This document shows positions 9,101 to 18,598 of a stretch of DNA of 64,000 bases, piece after piece (the first letter of the stretch is position 1; each line of letters starts with the position of its first letter). Made by a program: the position numbers and the translations under genes. Under the pieces are notes generated by a model that made no database searches, was not told where the DNA came from, and was given only the letters and a program-made list of their open reading frames with translations. The DNA comes from an uncultured Lachnospiraceae bacterium (GTDB lineage: Bacteria; Bacillota; Clostridia; Lachnospirales; Lachnospiraceae). The DNA is taken from positions 143,923 to 207,922 of the forward strand of contig CAJTXN010000003.1 in assembly GCA_910583605.1 (NCBI GenBank), in the 5' to 3' direction.

Positions 9101-9849
9101 TAGTTGGTTGTGATTCACAAATCAAAGACTGCGTTTTAAGGGATAAATTCAGAGATTTAATTGGGAAGGATGCTATAAAAAAATTGATTTCAGTTCCTGG
9201 AGAGGAAGATGCCGACAATATTACTTTTGAGCAAAAAAAGTTTTTGAGAGAGCAGAGTGGTTGTAGGGTAAGAATACAATTGGACGATGAAATTTCAGGA
9301 AATGAAGAAGCAATTCAGGGAATGATTGGATACGATAAACGTTATAATCCAATCTTTGACATCTCAAAGAAACCGGATTACGGAGTGTATTTTGCTCGTA
9401 TTAAGTATGTTGACCAGTTTGTAAATTGGTATAAGAATACACATGACAAAAAGCAAGAAATGTATCCTAAATTTAAGCAAATAAAAGATGGTATTGTAAA
9501 AAAATATTATACAGAAATAATAAGTGCTATTTTGATGCTAGAAAAAGATGAAGAAATGGGAGAAATTACAAAGCAATACAAGAAGGCTCTAAATAAAAGA
9601 TGTACAGGTCATATTGCTGTAACACAGCCAAATAATGTTAGTTATCCGCTATATTTTATGACGCAGGGATTAGCTGTGTATTTGGCAAAGCTACCTGCAG
9701 ACAGAGCCGATTTAGATGACTACAGACATCTTGGAATTAAATTTATGTCAGATGCAAGCAAATTATCTCCACGTATGTCTCAGAGAGATATCTTAATGGC
9801 GGCTACATACATTTATCTAAAAAGAAAAGAGGTCAAACTATGTCGATGA
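6196..9849 (+). CDS. Large protein of unknown function, DruH-like position in a Druantia-type locus
   Basis: A 1217-residue protein with no catalytic motif that I can recognise. It has an N-terminal helical part (to about residue 240), a long middle part rich in beta-type sequence and Asn/Asp/Ile, and a helical C-terminus. There is no signal peptide or membrane segment. AGAAGGAG ends about six bases before the ATG at 6196. It overlaps the following DUF1998 helicase gene by 10 bases, so the two are translationally coupled. A protein of this size directly before a very large DUF1998 helicase is the layout of Druantia type III (DruH-DruE), an anti-phage system. That assignment is inference from gene size and order, not from sequence identity. 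Confidence 0.6.
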   Translation: MINRITKGLSLNVMEKNIAAEMSGFEFWGDLGISFEEFEALMERVKDILFVDGVDIEYICKKYPHAITTSLVFYARYKYNTNFWGSFSKELGIAMPQYYQAYLGACARKMFEQYGFDYSETKEESRINIAPIIYEACLPPESCLDDLFYVLSYDSYGMFDPRIVIEELIDMRSYTIRKPLLRFLRRFKEDRALDFLIDIRDAIVAAEQNTMQVSRYSNNYSEWKQNEKSKATIENRKKQEFQIKPYLYFDNGKKGLCIILPRVVMENEWVEEVVWTIVGKSGFNKSINAMVLGDEGTRFIDSMLIPVVPDTKYTITLTDMEDLDKSSARAWDLEGVAEDKVLIFNQNGRQINSTYLPAPFSIAIIPNTVSIEAANNVEFCDQFYPTNSNDYRISAINILGSDAYVSYKNGTYIEKIVTKPQINMLLIGEKLFSLEESFSQINLFVEEPKVLLEFDDNISADSLEIRVDGISQMVSKEKCRDNTYSCSFADFLGVEKLKYGLHSVRLYQFGRFLKQVEFSFVPYIKTNYSSAFSWSENNQRKKKEYKFEKLFGWEYEFNNCLVTEDENEYSIECSPNCGSIVMQLKMIDENVRFSCSTELPINPYEIELLDSDGNNVGTIVDKNFKISSRDIEEKHYWVSLKVYGKFIDHHFQLELTSVNGLEQIEDVRLNISGAANIDLGVFNDTLKNCPMPVWIILRDQDEDKIGRILFINETTALESRPKYQCGNVKDYIVLDIKDDEKDLDIIRFGNPVIKQHLPYENSILGKSGKTRGYIYPDRLTQGIYIIQGNKKDTLFEYEDENIIDLNLDNNIMLVSCRSREQKDIVTVKQWLDLFISDVIMTDNNSDFSMCRSVKIFQSDDFMRQLEKSAFDKCDIEKLVAIAYFAASKISNEKKKLIIDVMNYISRYCLGRGDRYEIISLLVVLKCSQEVFDICLKEYSLLLFDESAGNVKQIAREVEEYSTELAFLLLVGCDSQIKDCVLRDKFRDLIGKDAIKKLISVPGEEDADNITFEQKKFLREQSGCRVRIQLDDEISGNEEAIQGMIGYDKRYNPIFDISKKPDYGVYFARIKYVDQFVNWYKNTHDKKQEMYPKFKQIKDGIVKKYYTEIISAILMLEKDEEMGEITKQYKKALNKRCTGHIAVTQPNNVSYPLYFMTQGLAVYLAKLPADRADLDDYRHLGIKFMSDASKLSPRMSQRDILMAATYIYLKRKEVKLCR

Positions 9850-12800
9850 ATCCACGTGTGACAACGGATAAGATAAGAACAGATTACCAGGACTATATTG
9901 CATCCATCTTGAGCGTTAAGGATCCACAAATAACAGATTTAGCGCACAAGGCTGTAACAAAAACAGAATTTGTAAAAGGTCCATATCTTGAGACAACGCT
10001 ACCTTTTGTTAGCGGTAGTAGTTTGAGAGAACTTGCAGAGGAAGGTTTAGTAAGTAAAGAGTTTCAAAAAATGGGGAAAGCAGCACATTATGATGATTGG
10101 AAACTCCGTATACATCAAGAAAATGCACTTCGACATATCATTGAAAAAAAACGGAATATGGTAGTATCTACTGGAACTGGTTCTGGAAAAACAGAGTGCT
10201 ATCTGTATCCTATATTTAATGCATTAATGAGAGAAAAAGAAGCAGGAACGCTGAATGCTGGTGTGCGTGCGCTGCTTATTTTTCCGATGAATGCGTTGGC
10301 AAACGATCAGCAGAAAAAACTTAGAAGATTGCTGAAAGATTATCCCGATATTACTTTTGGGAGATATACAGGTGAAACGGAACACAAAAGAAGTAAGGAA
10401 ACAGCGGCGCAGGCAGAAAAACGTTTGCATGAAGAATACGATATAGCTCACATGTCAGACTCTGAAGAGGTGTATAGAAAATCGATTCCGAATGAAATGC
10501 TATGCAGAGAAATGATGGCGGAAAAACCACCGCATATTCTTTTGACAAACTATGCAATGCTGGAATATATGTTGTTAAGACCAGATACAGCTCCATTTTT
10601 TGATAATACATCTGCAACTAATTGGAGATTTATTGTTATAGATGAGGCTCATACATATAAGGGAGCTACTGGAACAGAAATCGCGTATCTTCTAAGACGT
10701 ATAAAAGAGAGAATAAGTCATAATATGCATGATACATTTAGGTGTATTGCAACATCCGCTACACTGGGTAGCGAAGATGGAAAGGAAGGACTGGCACAAT
10801 TTGCAGAGAACTTATTTGGTGAACCATTTTCAGCGGAAGATATTATAACAACGCAAAGAGAAGAAAGAACAGAAGGTGATGGTAGTCGAGCTTTTTGGCC
10901 TATTGATTATATTGAGCTACATAAAGATATAAAGTCTCTGTCAGAAAGTGAAAAAGGAATATATTTATATGAAAAACTATCAAAGGATTTGCGCCTTTTT
11001 AAGGTTTATAATGCTCTGAAAGGTAAACCGGAAAAGATAGAAACAGTTGCAGATTACGTTTTTGATGATATAGAGTCAAAAGTAGAGAGAGAAAGTGCGT
11101 TGATTAATTTAATAGAACTAGCATCGGCTGCTAAAAAAAGCGATTTTGAAGCGGCCTTGTTACCAGCTAGATATCATTTATTTGTTAAATCTCTTGAGGG
11201 AATGTTTGCACAATATTATCCGGAAAAAAGAGTGTATTTGGATCGTAAGGAGAAAGTCTGGATAGGTAATAGATCATATGCTGTATTTGAACTTGCGAAC
11301 TGCCAGAAGTGTACTCAGGAATATTTGGTAGGAAAAACTATGTTTGCTGAAAAGGGTAACTACTTCGTTCAAACAAGCAGTTATGATAAGCCAGAATACT
11401 TTTTTATCGCAAATGATGATAACGTAAATTTGAGTGAGTTTGATGAGGATGATGCAGTAGAGGAAACAGAAAAAATAAAGGATTTAGAAAAGTATCATCT
11501 TTGCCTATGTTGCGGAAGAATAACTCCTTTTGCAGAGGTACATCCACAAAATTGCTGTGATAATTCTGATTCAAAAAAGATAGTAACTGTTTATAATCTG
11601 GCATATAGAGGAAAGGATAGTGAATCAAATTGCTGTCCATGTTGTGGTGCAACTAGAAAGGGATTAATAAAGAGATTTCTTACTGCAAATCAACCAGCAA
11701 CTTTTGCAGTGGCAAAGAGCCTTTATGATGCCATTCCTCCTAGACCAATAGAAAGTAATGGTCAAGGTAATGTTGATGATATCTTTGCTACTGATTTGTT
11801 TGATGATTTATTTGATGAAGTTTCCGAAAAATCTTGTTCTTCAACATTAACAGATGAGAGCGGAAGAAAACTCCTTATTTTCTCTGATAATAGACAAGAA
11901 GCTGCATTTTTTGCAGGATTTTTTGAAAAAAAATACAATCTTATTATGTGGAGAAAAGTAATATTACAATGCCTTGAGGAAGCTGATAATAATGAGTTAA
12001 ATGTCGCAGATCTTGTTAATAGAGTTATGATTTCTGCTGATAGGTCGGGGCTCTATTCATTTGATGCGGAAAGAAAAGATGAGCTCACTGATGATCAGAA
12101 AAAGGAATTAGCAGCATTGTATGTAATGCAAGAATTCGCTACACCTGATTTACAGACAGGGCTTGAAGGAATGGGATATATACAAATCGAGCCGGAGTAT
12201 ATAAAGTTTAAAGAAGATATAGTAAGAGCTGGGTTATCAGGCAATGATTTATGGAATTTGCTTAGATATATGATGGATACATTGAGACAAAAAGGTGCTG
12301 TAACATATCCGGAAAATATACGAGCAACCAATGACTTTTTTGCGCCAAGAAATCATGCGGGATACTTTAGACAGAGTGGATCTAAAACAGAACGTAATGG
12401 ATATATTTACGGGTTTGTTCCACAGGAGAAAACGGGGAATCGTCGATTAGCATTGATGTTAAAATTAATAGAAGATTCTTCTTTGGACGCGGAGCAAAAG
12501 GACAGTTTAGCAAGAAAGAATTTGGAAGAAATTTATAAGGTAATACTACAACTTAAGACGAAAAAATATGTTGTAAATACAAAGGATTCTTCTCATGGAA
12601 CTGTTTATCAATTGAATTATGCCAAGTGGAAATTTAAGTTGGTTAAGGATTCAGATAAATTATATAGATGTCAAAAATGTAGAAAAATATTTGGCTATTC
12701 TTTAAAAGGATTTTGTCCAGAAATGAAATGTGATGGCCACCTTGTACTAATAACAGCGGACGAGGCAAAGAGTGAACCATACTACAGTAATTTATTTAAA

Positions 12801-15131
12801 GATAATAAACTGATTCCTATGACTGCGAGGGAACATACAGCGCAACTTGCATCTAAAACAGCAGGAGAATATCAAAGGGATTTCGAAGAAGGAAAAATAA
12901 ATGTTCTTAGTTGTTCTACTACTTTTGAAATGGGAGTTGATGTTGGAGAATTAGAAGCAACATTCCAAAGAAATGTACCACCTGAAACAGCAAATTATAT
13001 TCAGAGGGCAGGACGTGCAGGTCGACGTACATCATCTGCTGCATTTTCTGTAACGTTTTCACGAAGAAGTAGTCATGATATGACATTTTATCATGATCCA
13101 GCCAAGATCATTGCAGGAAAAATAGCACCACCGATATTAGAGATAGATAACGAGAAGATTGCCGAACGTCACCTTAATTCCATGGTGGTTGCGTGGTTTT
13201 TCAAGCGTTATCCAGAGTTTTTTGCAGAAAATACAAAGAAGATTGTTTCGTATAATGACAATACTAATATGGCAACAGAATTAGTAAAAGATTTAAGCAA
13301 TCATCCTAGTGAATTATTAGAGAGTATACATCGAGTTATTCCTGTTGAAGTGTGCGAGGAACTCGGAGTAGATGAGTGGAAATTTATTTCAAATATCGCA
13401 GGGGATGAAGGTACATTGACGCGTGCAATCGCCGAACGTCGTGCTGATATTGAGGGTTTGAAAAAATTTGCAGATGATATAAAAGATGACACTAATAGAT
13501 CGAAGATGTTATATAAAGCGATTTTCGCTGAAAAATTGGTGACAACACTTGAGGATGAGGCTTCAATAAGCTTCCTGAGTGCGAAAGGTGTATTGCCTAA
13601 ATATGGTTTCCCAGTTGATACTGTTTCTTTGGATATAATTAGCGGAAGTGATGAGGAAGCGAAGAAAATTGACTTATCAAGAGATCTAAAAATGGCAATT
13701 AGCGAATTTGCACCACCAGCAAAGATTGTAGCAAATGGCAAGATCTGGGAAAGTTATGCTGTAAATACAATTCCAGATAAGGGATGGCCTGCATATGTTT
13801 ATTATGAATGCCCGACATGTAAAAAGATATATCATCCAGAAGGTAAAATGGTAGCGGCAAACACTAATCTTGCAGAAGAGCCAAAGAAAAAGTGTGACTT
13901 CTGTGGAACTCTGATGAATCCAAGAATATTTATTATTCCGCTATTTGGTTTTTCAACTCAAGTAGATTATAAACCAAAGCAAGTAGGTGATGCTAGGCCA
14001 AGCACATACTATGCAACTCAAACACAATTTTGGGGAACAGATGGATTGACTGAAAAGCAAAAGGCAGAAGCAAAAGACACTGTTCTCAATATTAAAGGGA
14101 AAAATGTCCATATTACATATTCTCCTGGTGGAAAGTTATTTGTTTTGAATCAGGGTATTAATGGGCGAGGTTTGAGAGTGTGTCCTAGCTGTGGCTTTGC
14201 TAACGATCCGGCAACTATATTGAAGGGGAATAAGCATAATACAAAGTATAATAAACCATGTTCTAATAGAAGCATGATTAATGTATCTTTAGGTCATGAG
14301 TTTTCAACAGATATTATGAAAATATCGCTGCCCAAGCATGATATTGTATTAGATATACTGAATGAGGTTCAACAAAAGGATCAATTGCTTTCTGTATTGT
14401 ATGCAATATTGGAGGGAGCAAGCAAAGCCTTAGATATAAGCAGAGATGATATTAGTGGATGTGTAACGGAAAATCTTGAACTAGTATTGTTTGATGATAC
14501 CGCTGGTGGATCAGGCTTTGTTAAACATATTTATCAGAACTTCGAGAAAGTACTTAGAGAAGCAAGAAATAAAGTTTCAGGAAGATGTGGTTGCGCGGAA
14601 GAAACATCTTGTTACGGATGTTTAAGAAATTATTCTAATCAGTATTTTCACGATGAGATATCCAGAGGTTTGGCATTCAGGTATCTTGACTGGTTATTAA
14701 ATGTGGAAGTTGATGAGGTGGCTGTTACGGTTGAACAATCACAAGTTGTTGAAAATATTGATGAGAAAATTGGTGTTAAGACGCTAAACTATGAAGAACC
14801 AGATACTTCATCATATCCGGATACATTATCTCAATTGGAAGATTTGATTTCTAATTTGGATGATCAAAGTGATATTGATGCACTTAATAAGCTTCTTGAA
14901 GTAGCTCAGAAGGGAATATATGAGAATCCTATTATTGACGAACAACTTCCTGCTATTGAGGGTGATATTTGGCCTAGAATTTTTTGGCCTAAGAGCCATG
15001 TTGCGTTATTTTCAAAGAGTACTTATAAGCAATATAAGACATTGAAGAAGTACAATTGGTATTGCTATTTGTTAGATGAAGATATAAATGCGGCAAACAT
15101 ACTGCAACACATAAGGAAAGAGGGAACGTGA
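9840..15131 (+). CDS. Giant DEAH-box helicase with DUF1998 domain (DruE-like)
   Basis: A 1763-residue superfamily 2 helicase. Walker A STGTGSGKTE lies near residue 110, the DEAH box VIDEAHTYKGATGTE near 265, motif III TSATLG near 304, and the C-terminal motif YIQRAGRAGRR near 1055. Cysteine pairs near 485, 560 and 595 and again at 1325-1355 suggest zinc binding. The C-terminal DUF1998 signature is visible as FDDTAGGSGF, CGCAEETSCYGCLRNYSNQ and a following conserved His, residues 1555-1610. DUF1998 helicases are hallmarks of DISARM and Druantia anti-phage systems, and length and partner favour Druantia DruE. ATG at 9840 or 9846 are both possible starts. The next gene follows after three bases. 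Confidence 0.88.
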   Translation: MSMNPRVTTDKIRTDYQDYIASILSVKDPQITDLAHKAVTKTEFVKGPYLETTLPFVSGSSLRELAEEGLVSKEFQKMGKAAHYDDWKLRIHQENALRHIIEKKRNMVVSTGTGSGKTECYLYPIFNALMREKEAGTLNAGVRALLIFPMNALANDQQKKLRRLLKDYPDITFGRYTGETEHKRSKETAAQAEKRLHEEYDIAHMSDSEEVYRKSIPNEMLCREMMAEKPPHILLTNYAMLEYMLLRPDTAPFFDNTSATNWRFIVIDEAHTYKGATGTEIAYLLRRIKERISHNMHDTFRCIATSATLGSEDGKEGLAQFAENLFGEPFSAEDIITTQREERTEGDGSRAFWPIDYIELHKDIKSLSESEKGIYLYEKLSKDLRLFKVYNALKGKPEKIETVADYVFDDIESKVERESALINLIELASAAKKSDFEAALLPARYHLFVKSLEGMFAQYYPEKRVYLDRKEKVWIGNRSYAVFELANCQKCTQEYLVGKTMFAEKGNYFVQTSSYDKPEYFFIANDDNVNLSEFDEDDAVEETEKIKDLEKYHLCLCCGRITPFAEVHPQNCCDNSDSKKIVTVYNLAYRGKDSESNCCPCCGATRKGLIKRFLTANQPATFAVAKSLYDAIPPRPIESNGQGNVDDIFATDLFDDLFDEVSEKSCSSTLTDESGRKLLIFSDNRQEAAFFAGFFEKKYNLIMWRKVILQCLEEADNNELNVADLVNRVMISADRSGLYSFDAERKDELTDDQKKELAALYVMQEFATPDLQTGLEGMGYIQIEPEYIKFKEDIVRAGLSGNDLWNLLRYMMDTLRQKGAVTYPENIRATNDFFAPRNHAGYFRQSGSKTERNGYIYGFVPQEKTGNRRLALMLKLIEDSSLDAEQKDSLARKNLEEIYKVILQLKTKKYVVNTKDSSHGTVYQLNYAKWKFKLVKDSDKLYRCQKCRKIFGYSLKGFCPEMKCDGHLVLITADEAKSEPYYSNLFKDNKLIPMTAREHTAQLASKTAGEYQRDFEEGKINVLSCSTTFEMGVDVGELEATFQRNVPPETANYIQRAGRAGRRTSSAAFSVTFSRRSSHDMTFYHDPAKIIAGKIAPPILEIDNEKIAERHLNSMVVAWFFKRYPEFFAENTKKIVSYNDNTNMATELVKDLSNHPSELLESIHRVIPVEVCEELGVDEWKFISNIAGDEGTLTRAIAERRADIEGLKKFADDIKDDTNRSKMLYKAIFAEKLVTTLEDEASISFLSAKGVLPKYGFPVDTVSLDIISGSDEEAKKIDLSRDLKMAISEFAPPAKIVANGKIWESYAVNTIPDKGWPAYVYYECPTCKKIYHPEGKMVAANTNLAEEPKKKCDFCGTLMNPRIFIIPLFGFSTQVDYKPKQVGDARPSTYYATQTQFWGTDGLTEKQKAEAKDTVLNIKGKNVHITYSPGGKLFVLNQGINGRGLRVCPSCGFANDPATILKGNKHNTKYNKPCSNRSMINVSLGHEFSTDIMKISLPKHDIVLDILNEVQQKDQLLSVLYAILEGASKALDISRDDISGCVTENLELVLFDDTAGGSGFVKHIYQNFEKVLREARNKVSGRCGCAEETSCYGCLRNYSNQYFHDEISRGLAFRYLDWLLNVEVDEVAVTVEQSQVVENIDEKIGVKTLNYEEPDTSSYPDTLSQLEDLISNLDDQSDIDALNKLLEVAQKGIYENPIIDEQLPAIEGDIWPRIFWPKSHVALFSKSTYKQYKTLKKYNWYCYLLDEDINAANILQHIRKEGT

Positions 15132-15134
15132 TTT

Positions 15135-17003
15135 ATGGCACATATGATACCGCCTGTACCAAAGGAATTTGATCCTAAAAGTGATGAAGGTGTAGTTTTT
15201 AATGCGTTAAAAAAATTACCGGATGATTATTATGTTTTTCATAGTGTAAGTGCAACGGTTGTCGAAAATGGTGTTTTGTACGAACGAGAATTGGATTTTG
15301 TTGTGGCAAATTCTAAAAAGGGCATACTGTGTATAGAAGCTAAAAATGGCTCTAATATAAATTATGATGGGACAATGCGTGCGTGGAAATATTCATCAGG
15401 AAGAATAATGGACCATGACGGACCTTATAATCAAATTGCAACAGCTAAAAGAGCTATCATTGCAAAGATAAAGTCGCACCCTAATGAAGAAGTTCAAAAA
15501 CTATTTAAAAAGTGTAAAGTTATGCATGCAGTTTTCTTCTTTAAGGTAAGCCAAATTGACTTTGATGAAATAGCGAATAATGGATTGCCAGAAAATGCAG
15601 ATTCTCAATTTACAATGGTAGCAGAGGATTTAATTAACCCGACAAAAAAGATTGCAGAGATTTTTTCTTTAAAATTGCCGAGCCAGATTAGAAATACTGT
15701 AGAAGAAACAAAATTAACAGAGGAAGAGTTTCAGTTACTTATTGATTCTGTTTTGTGTCCGACGTTTAATCTTGTACCATCACCATCTGCTAAAAGTATT
15801 GTTATGGAAGAACAGATGAATCAGTTGTTATATGAGCAGTATCGCTTGCTGGATTTTTTAGAAGATCAGGAGACTGCTGTTATTAATGGCGCGGCGGGAA
15901 CAGGTAAAACAATGATAGCTGCTTATAAAGCAAAACTACATAGTATTGAAGGAGAAAAAGTTCTATTCTTATGTTATAATCGACTTCTTTGTGATAATTT
16001 GATTAAGATATATAAGTCCAACCCTATAAAATCTCGTAGAGATGAGTATAAGAATGTTGATTTTATGACTATTTCACAGCTTACACAGAAAGCAACCGGA
16101 AACTACAAAGATTATGATGGCCTTATGGAATGGTTGTATGATTGCGTTGATGATCCAGAGAAATTTGGATATAAACATATTATTGTTGATGAGGGACAGG
16201 ATTTTGGACTAATAGACATATTAGTTGGAATTTCTGCATCTGATGCTGAGAAAAATTGCTCCATAATTGATACACTGCAAGAGGTGGTGCTGTCGAATTC
16301 TGGAACATTTTATTTGTTCTATGATAAATATCAGATGATTCAGGGAAGTACAAATGTATATTATAGGCTTCCTGATTGTATTTTGAATAGTGATTGTCGA
16401 TTGACTCTAAAGAAAAATTGTAGAAATACAAAGGAAATTGCTAGGACATCGGTGACACCGTTGAAGGACCAAAAAAATAAAGCAATTAAACCTATTGTTG
16501 CAAGTGTATGGTATGAGCCAATTAAGCCAGTATTACATATTGCAAAAGATGAAGATGAGTCTATTCAAAAGGTACATACTATCCTAGACAAGTATAAAGA
16601 AAATCAAGTTGAAGATATTGTTATATTGACACCTGGTAAAATAGAATTTTGTTGTCTGGCAGATAATATAAAACAGGGAGAAGGAGAAAACTCTGGATAT
16701 TACCTATATGAATACAATGGTAGTGAATATAAAATAACCACATGTAGAAAATTTAAAGGGTTAGAGTCTGAAGCGGTAATTATGGTGGATTTAAATAAAG
16801 AATCATTTACTGGGAAAAACGGAATGGAATTTTATGTTGGATCATCACGTGCTAAGCAAAGATTAGACATTGTATGTAATTTGGATGAAAATGATTATTC
16901 AGAGTTAATAAGGAAATTGGATGTGAATGCACCTACTGGAGGAACTACTGAAAAGTTGAGAAGAACATTAGGTGCAGTTTTTGCAACCGAAATAGCTGAT
17001 TAA
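15135..17003 (+). CDS. NERD-domain nuclease-helicase (UvrD-like)
   Basis: A 622-residue protein with an N-terminal NERD domain (about residues 15-130; ERELDFVVANSKKGILCIEAKNG carries the D and ExK of a nuclease-like site). A UvrD/DUF2075-type P-loop helicase follows: Walker A NGAAGTGKTM near 252, Walker B IIVDEGQDFG near 345, TCRKFKGLES and YVGSSRAKQR near the C-terminus. Such proteins are thought to process DNA ends and occur in defence islands. The gene begins three bases after the DUF1998 helicase and is surely in the same operon. It is not a standard part of the two-gene Druantia type III layout, so it may be an accessory effector or a new component. Confidence 0.82.
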   Translation: MAHMIPPVPKEFDPKSDEGVVFNALKKLPDDYYVFHSVSATVVENGVLYERELDFVVANSKKGILCIEAKNGSNINYDGTMRAWKYSSGRIMDHDGPYNQIATAKRAIIAKIKSHPNEEVQKLFKKCKVMHAVFFFKVSQIDFDEIANNGLPENADSQFTMVAEDLINPTKKIAEIFSLKLPSQIRNTVEETKLTEEEFQLLIDSVLCPTFNLVPSPSAKSIVMEEQMNQLLYEQYRLLDFLEDQETAVINGAAGTGKTMIAAYKAKLHSIEGEKVLFLCYNRLLCDNLIKIYKSNPIKSRRDEYKNVDFMTISQLTQKATGNYKDYDGLMEWLYDCVDDPEKFGYKHIIVDEGQDFGLIDILVGISASDAEKNCSIIDTLQEVVLSNSGTFYLFYDKYQMIQGSTNVYYRLPDCILNSDCRLTLKKNCRNTKEIARTSVTPLKDQKNKAIKPIVASVWYEPIKPVLHIAKDEDESIQKVHTILDKYKENQVEDIVILTPGKIEFCCLADNIKQGEGENSGYYLYEYNGSEYKITTCRKFKGLESEAVIMVDLNKESFTGKNGMEFYVGSSRAKQRLDIVCNLDENDYSELIRKLDVNAPTGGTTEKLRRTLGAVFATEIAD

Positions 17004-17057
17004 TTGAAAATGACAAAAAGCCTGTACTGTAAGAAAAGAATCTAAAGTGTAAAGACA

Positions 17058-17348
17058 AATGCGGATGAATTAAAGTGCCTTGTTCTTAGAGGAAAGAATA
17101 CATCCTATAATTCACGGAATTCTACTTTTAAGGTGGAGGATTTTGCTTTTTTAAAGATTAAGGAAAGCTATAAAAAGTGAACTGGGAATTGCCTTGACAA
17201 CAAGGATTTGATTTCTTTTGGACTGATAAACGAATATGGAGAATTGACAAATGCAGTGGTATTATTTACCAATGAAAGTCTAATTCTTTGCTCGAATGGA
17301 TTAAACCAAAACGGTAGTATAGTTAATGATGTCTTGTTTAAAATGTAA
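17058..17348 (+). pseudogene. Remnant of an AlbA-domain ATP-binding protein gene
   Basis: The frame from 17058 reads ADELKCLVLRGKNTSYNS, then FKVEDFAFLKIKESYKK, a stop at 17178, then DNKDLISFGLINEYGELTNAVVLFTNES and GLNQNGSIVND, ending at 17346. This order closely resembles the central part of the AlbA_2/RecG-like ATP-binding proteins common in gut Firmicutes, but both ends and the catalytic regions are missing. With an internal stop and no start codon it is a dead fragment. It lies between the helicase trio and the YhcG-type gene. The rest of this gap (17004-17057, 17349-17458) shows nothing I can name. Confidence 0.6.
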
Positions 17349-17458
17349 TTTAAACAAGAATTGATAAAGGGGAGTATAGTTAGGCAGATATCAGTGATTA
17401 ATATATATCGTATTGTTATGATGCGGTCAATGATAGGCATGGAAAGCAGGTGAAAAGA

Positions 17459-18580
17459 ATGGATTCAAAAAATCAGTATGAATATGCAGTTGTTGCCATA
17501 AAACAAGCTGTTGAAAAGAGTAGATTTAGGGCTGCTAAAGTGGGGAATGCGGAATTATTATCTCTCTACTATGGAATCGGAAAGTATGTTTCGAAAAATA
17601 CAAGAAATGGTGCTTGGGGCACAGATGCGATTAAGACCATTTCCGGCAGACTAAAGTCGGAATTGATGGGAATCAGAGGCTTTTCAGAAAGCAATATTAA
17701 AAATATGCGTTTATTTTATGATGAGTGGAGTCCTTACGTAAATCGCCAGCCAATGGCTGACGATTTAGATGTGAATGGTGAAGGCTTGCTGATAGCAATT
17801 CGCCAGCCGCTGGCTGGCGATATAGATTGGAATGAATTTATATCACTGGGTTTTACGCATCATATGGAAATATTGTCAAAAACGAAGGATATTTCTGAAC
17901 GTTTATTTTATATCCATGAATGTGCGGTCAGAGCGTGGGATAAGTATACTTTAAGAGAATATATTAAGTCAGGGTTGTATCACAAACAGGGAAATCTACC
18001 AAATAACTTTTCTGATACACTTAATGATGCAAAGTTTGCTGTAAAAGCAACAAAAGCGTTCAAGGATAACTATTTGTTGGATTTCATAAATACAGAAAAT
18101 CTTGGTGAAGCAAGTGAGGACATTGACGAACGAATAATTGAGAATCAGATTGTAAACAATATTAAAGAATTTATTGTAAGATTTGGAACAGACTTTATCT
18201 TTATGGGTAATCAATATAGAATCGAAGTAGCAGGTGAAGAAATGTTCATTGATCTTTTATTCTTTAATAGAGAACTGAATTGCCTTGTTGCAGTGGAACT
18301 GAAAACAGGTAAATTTAAACCGTCATATTTAGGTCAATTAAATACTTATCTGACAATTTTAGACGACAAGGTAAGGAAGGAACATGAAAATCCCTCGGTA
18401 GGGTTAATATTGTGTAAGGATATGAACAAAGCATTTGTAGATTATGTAATAAGAGATTATGAGAAGCCGCTGGGAGTTGCAACTTATAAAACATATAAAG
18501 ATATGTCTGATGAAATGAAAAAAGCTTTGCCGGATGTGGATGATTTGAGAAAACTGTTGGTTAGTGAAGTGCAGGAATAA
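17459..18580 (+). CDS. YhcG-family PD-(D/E)XK nuclease (DUF1016)
   Basis: A 373-residue protein of the YhcG/DUF1016 family. The N-terminal DUF1016_N part (about 10-180) includes LLSLYYGIGKYVS and FSESNIKNMRLFY. The C-terminal nuclease domain has the core FIDLLFFNRELNCLVAVELKTG near 265, giving D and ExK residues, then YLGQLNTYL. Members are linked to defence islands and DNA processing. AGGTG lies about eight bases before the ATG at 17459. The insert between residues 97 and 122 is encoded by two near-identical palindromes and contains RQPMADD and RQPLAGD, a local duplication. The gene stands alone or with the following small gene. Confidence 0.88.
   Translation: MDSKNQYEYAVVAIKQAVEKSRFRAAKVGNAELLSLYYGIGKYVSKNTRNGAWGTDAIKTISGRLKSELMGIRGFSESNIKNMRLFYDEWSPYVNRQPMADDLDVNGEGLLIAIRQPLAGDIDWNEFISLGFTHHMEILSKTKDISERLFYIHECAVRAWDKYTLREYIKSGLYHKQGNLPNNFSDTLNDAKFAVKATKAFKDNYLLDFINTENLGEASEDIDERIIENQIVNNIKEFIVRFGTDFIFMGNQYRIEVAGEEMFIDLLFFNRELNCLVAVELKTGKFKPSYLGQLNTYLTILDDKVRKEHENPSVGLILCKDMNKAFVDYVIRDYEKPLGVATYKTYKDMSDEMKKALPDVDDLRKLLVSEVQE
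17741..17820. repeat. Two related palindromes inside the YhcG-type gene
   Basis: Copy 1 (17741-17765) is a near-perfect palindrome around CAGCCA/TGGCTG. Copy 2 (17800-17820) has perfect 9-bp arms TCGCCAGCC/GGCTGGCGA with a 3-base loop. Both are in the same reading frame and encode RQPMAD and RQPLAG. They look like a small repeated palindromic element accepted within a coding region. Confidence 0.6.
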
Positions 18581-18598
18581 AGGAAAATTTTGGTGAAA

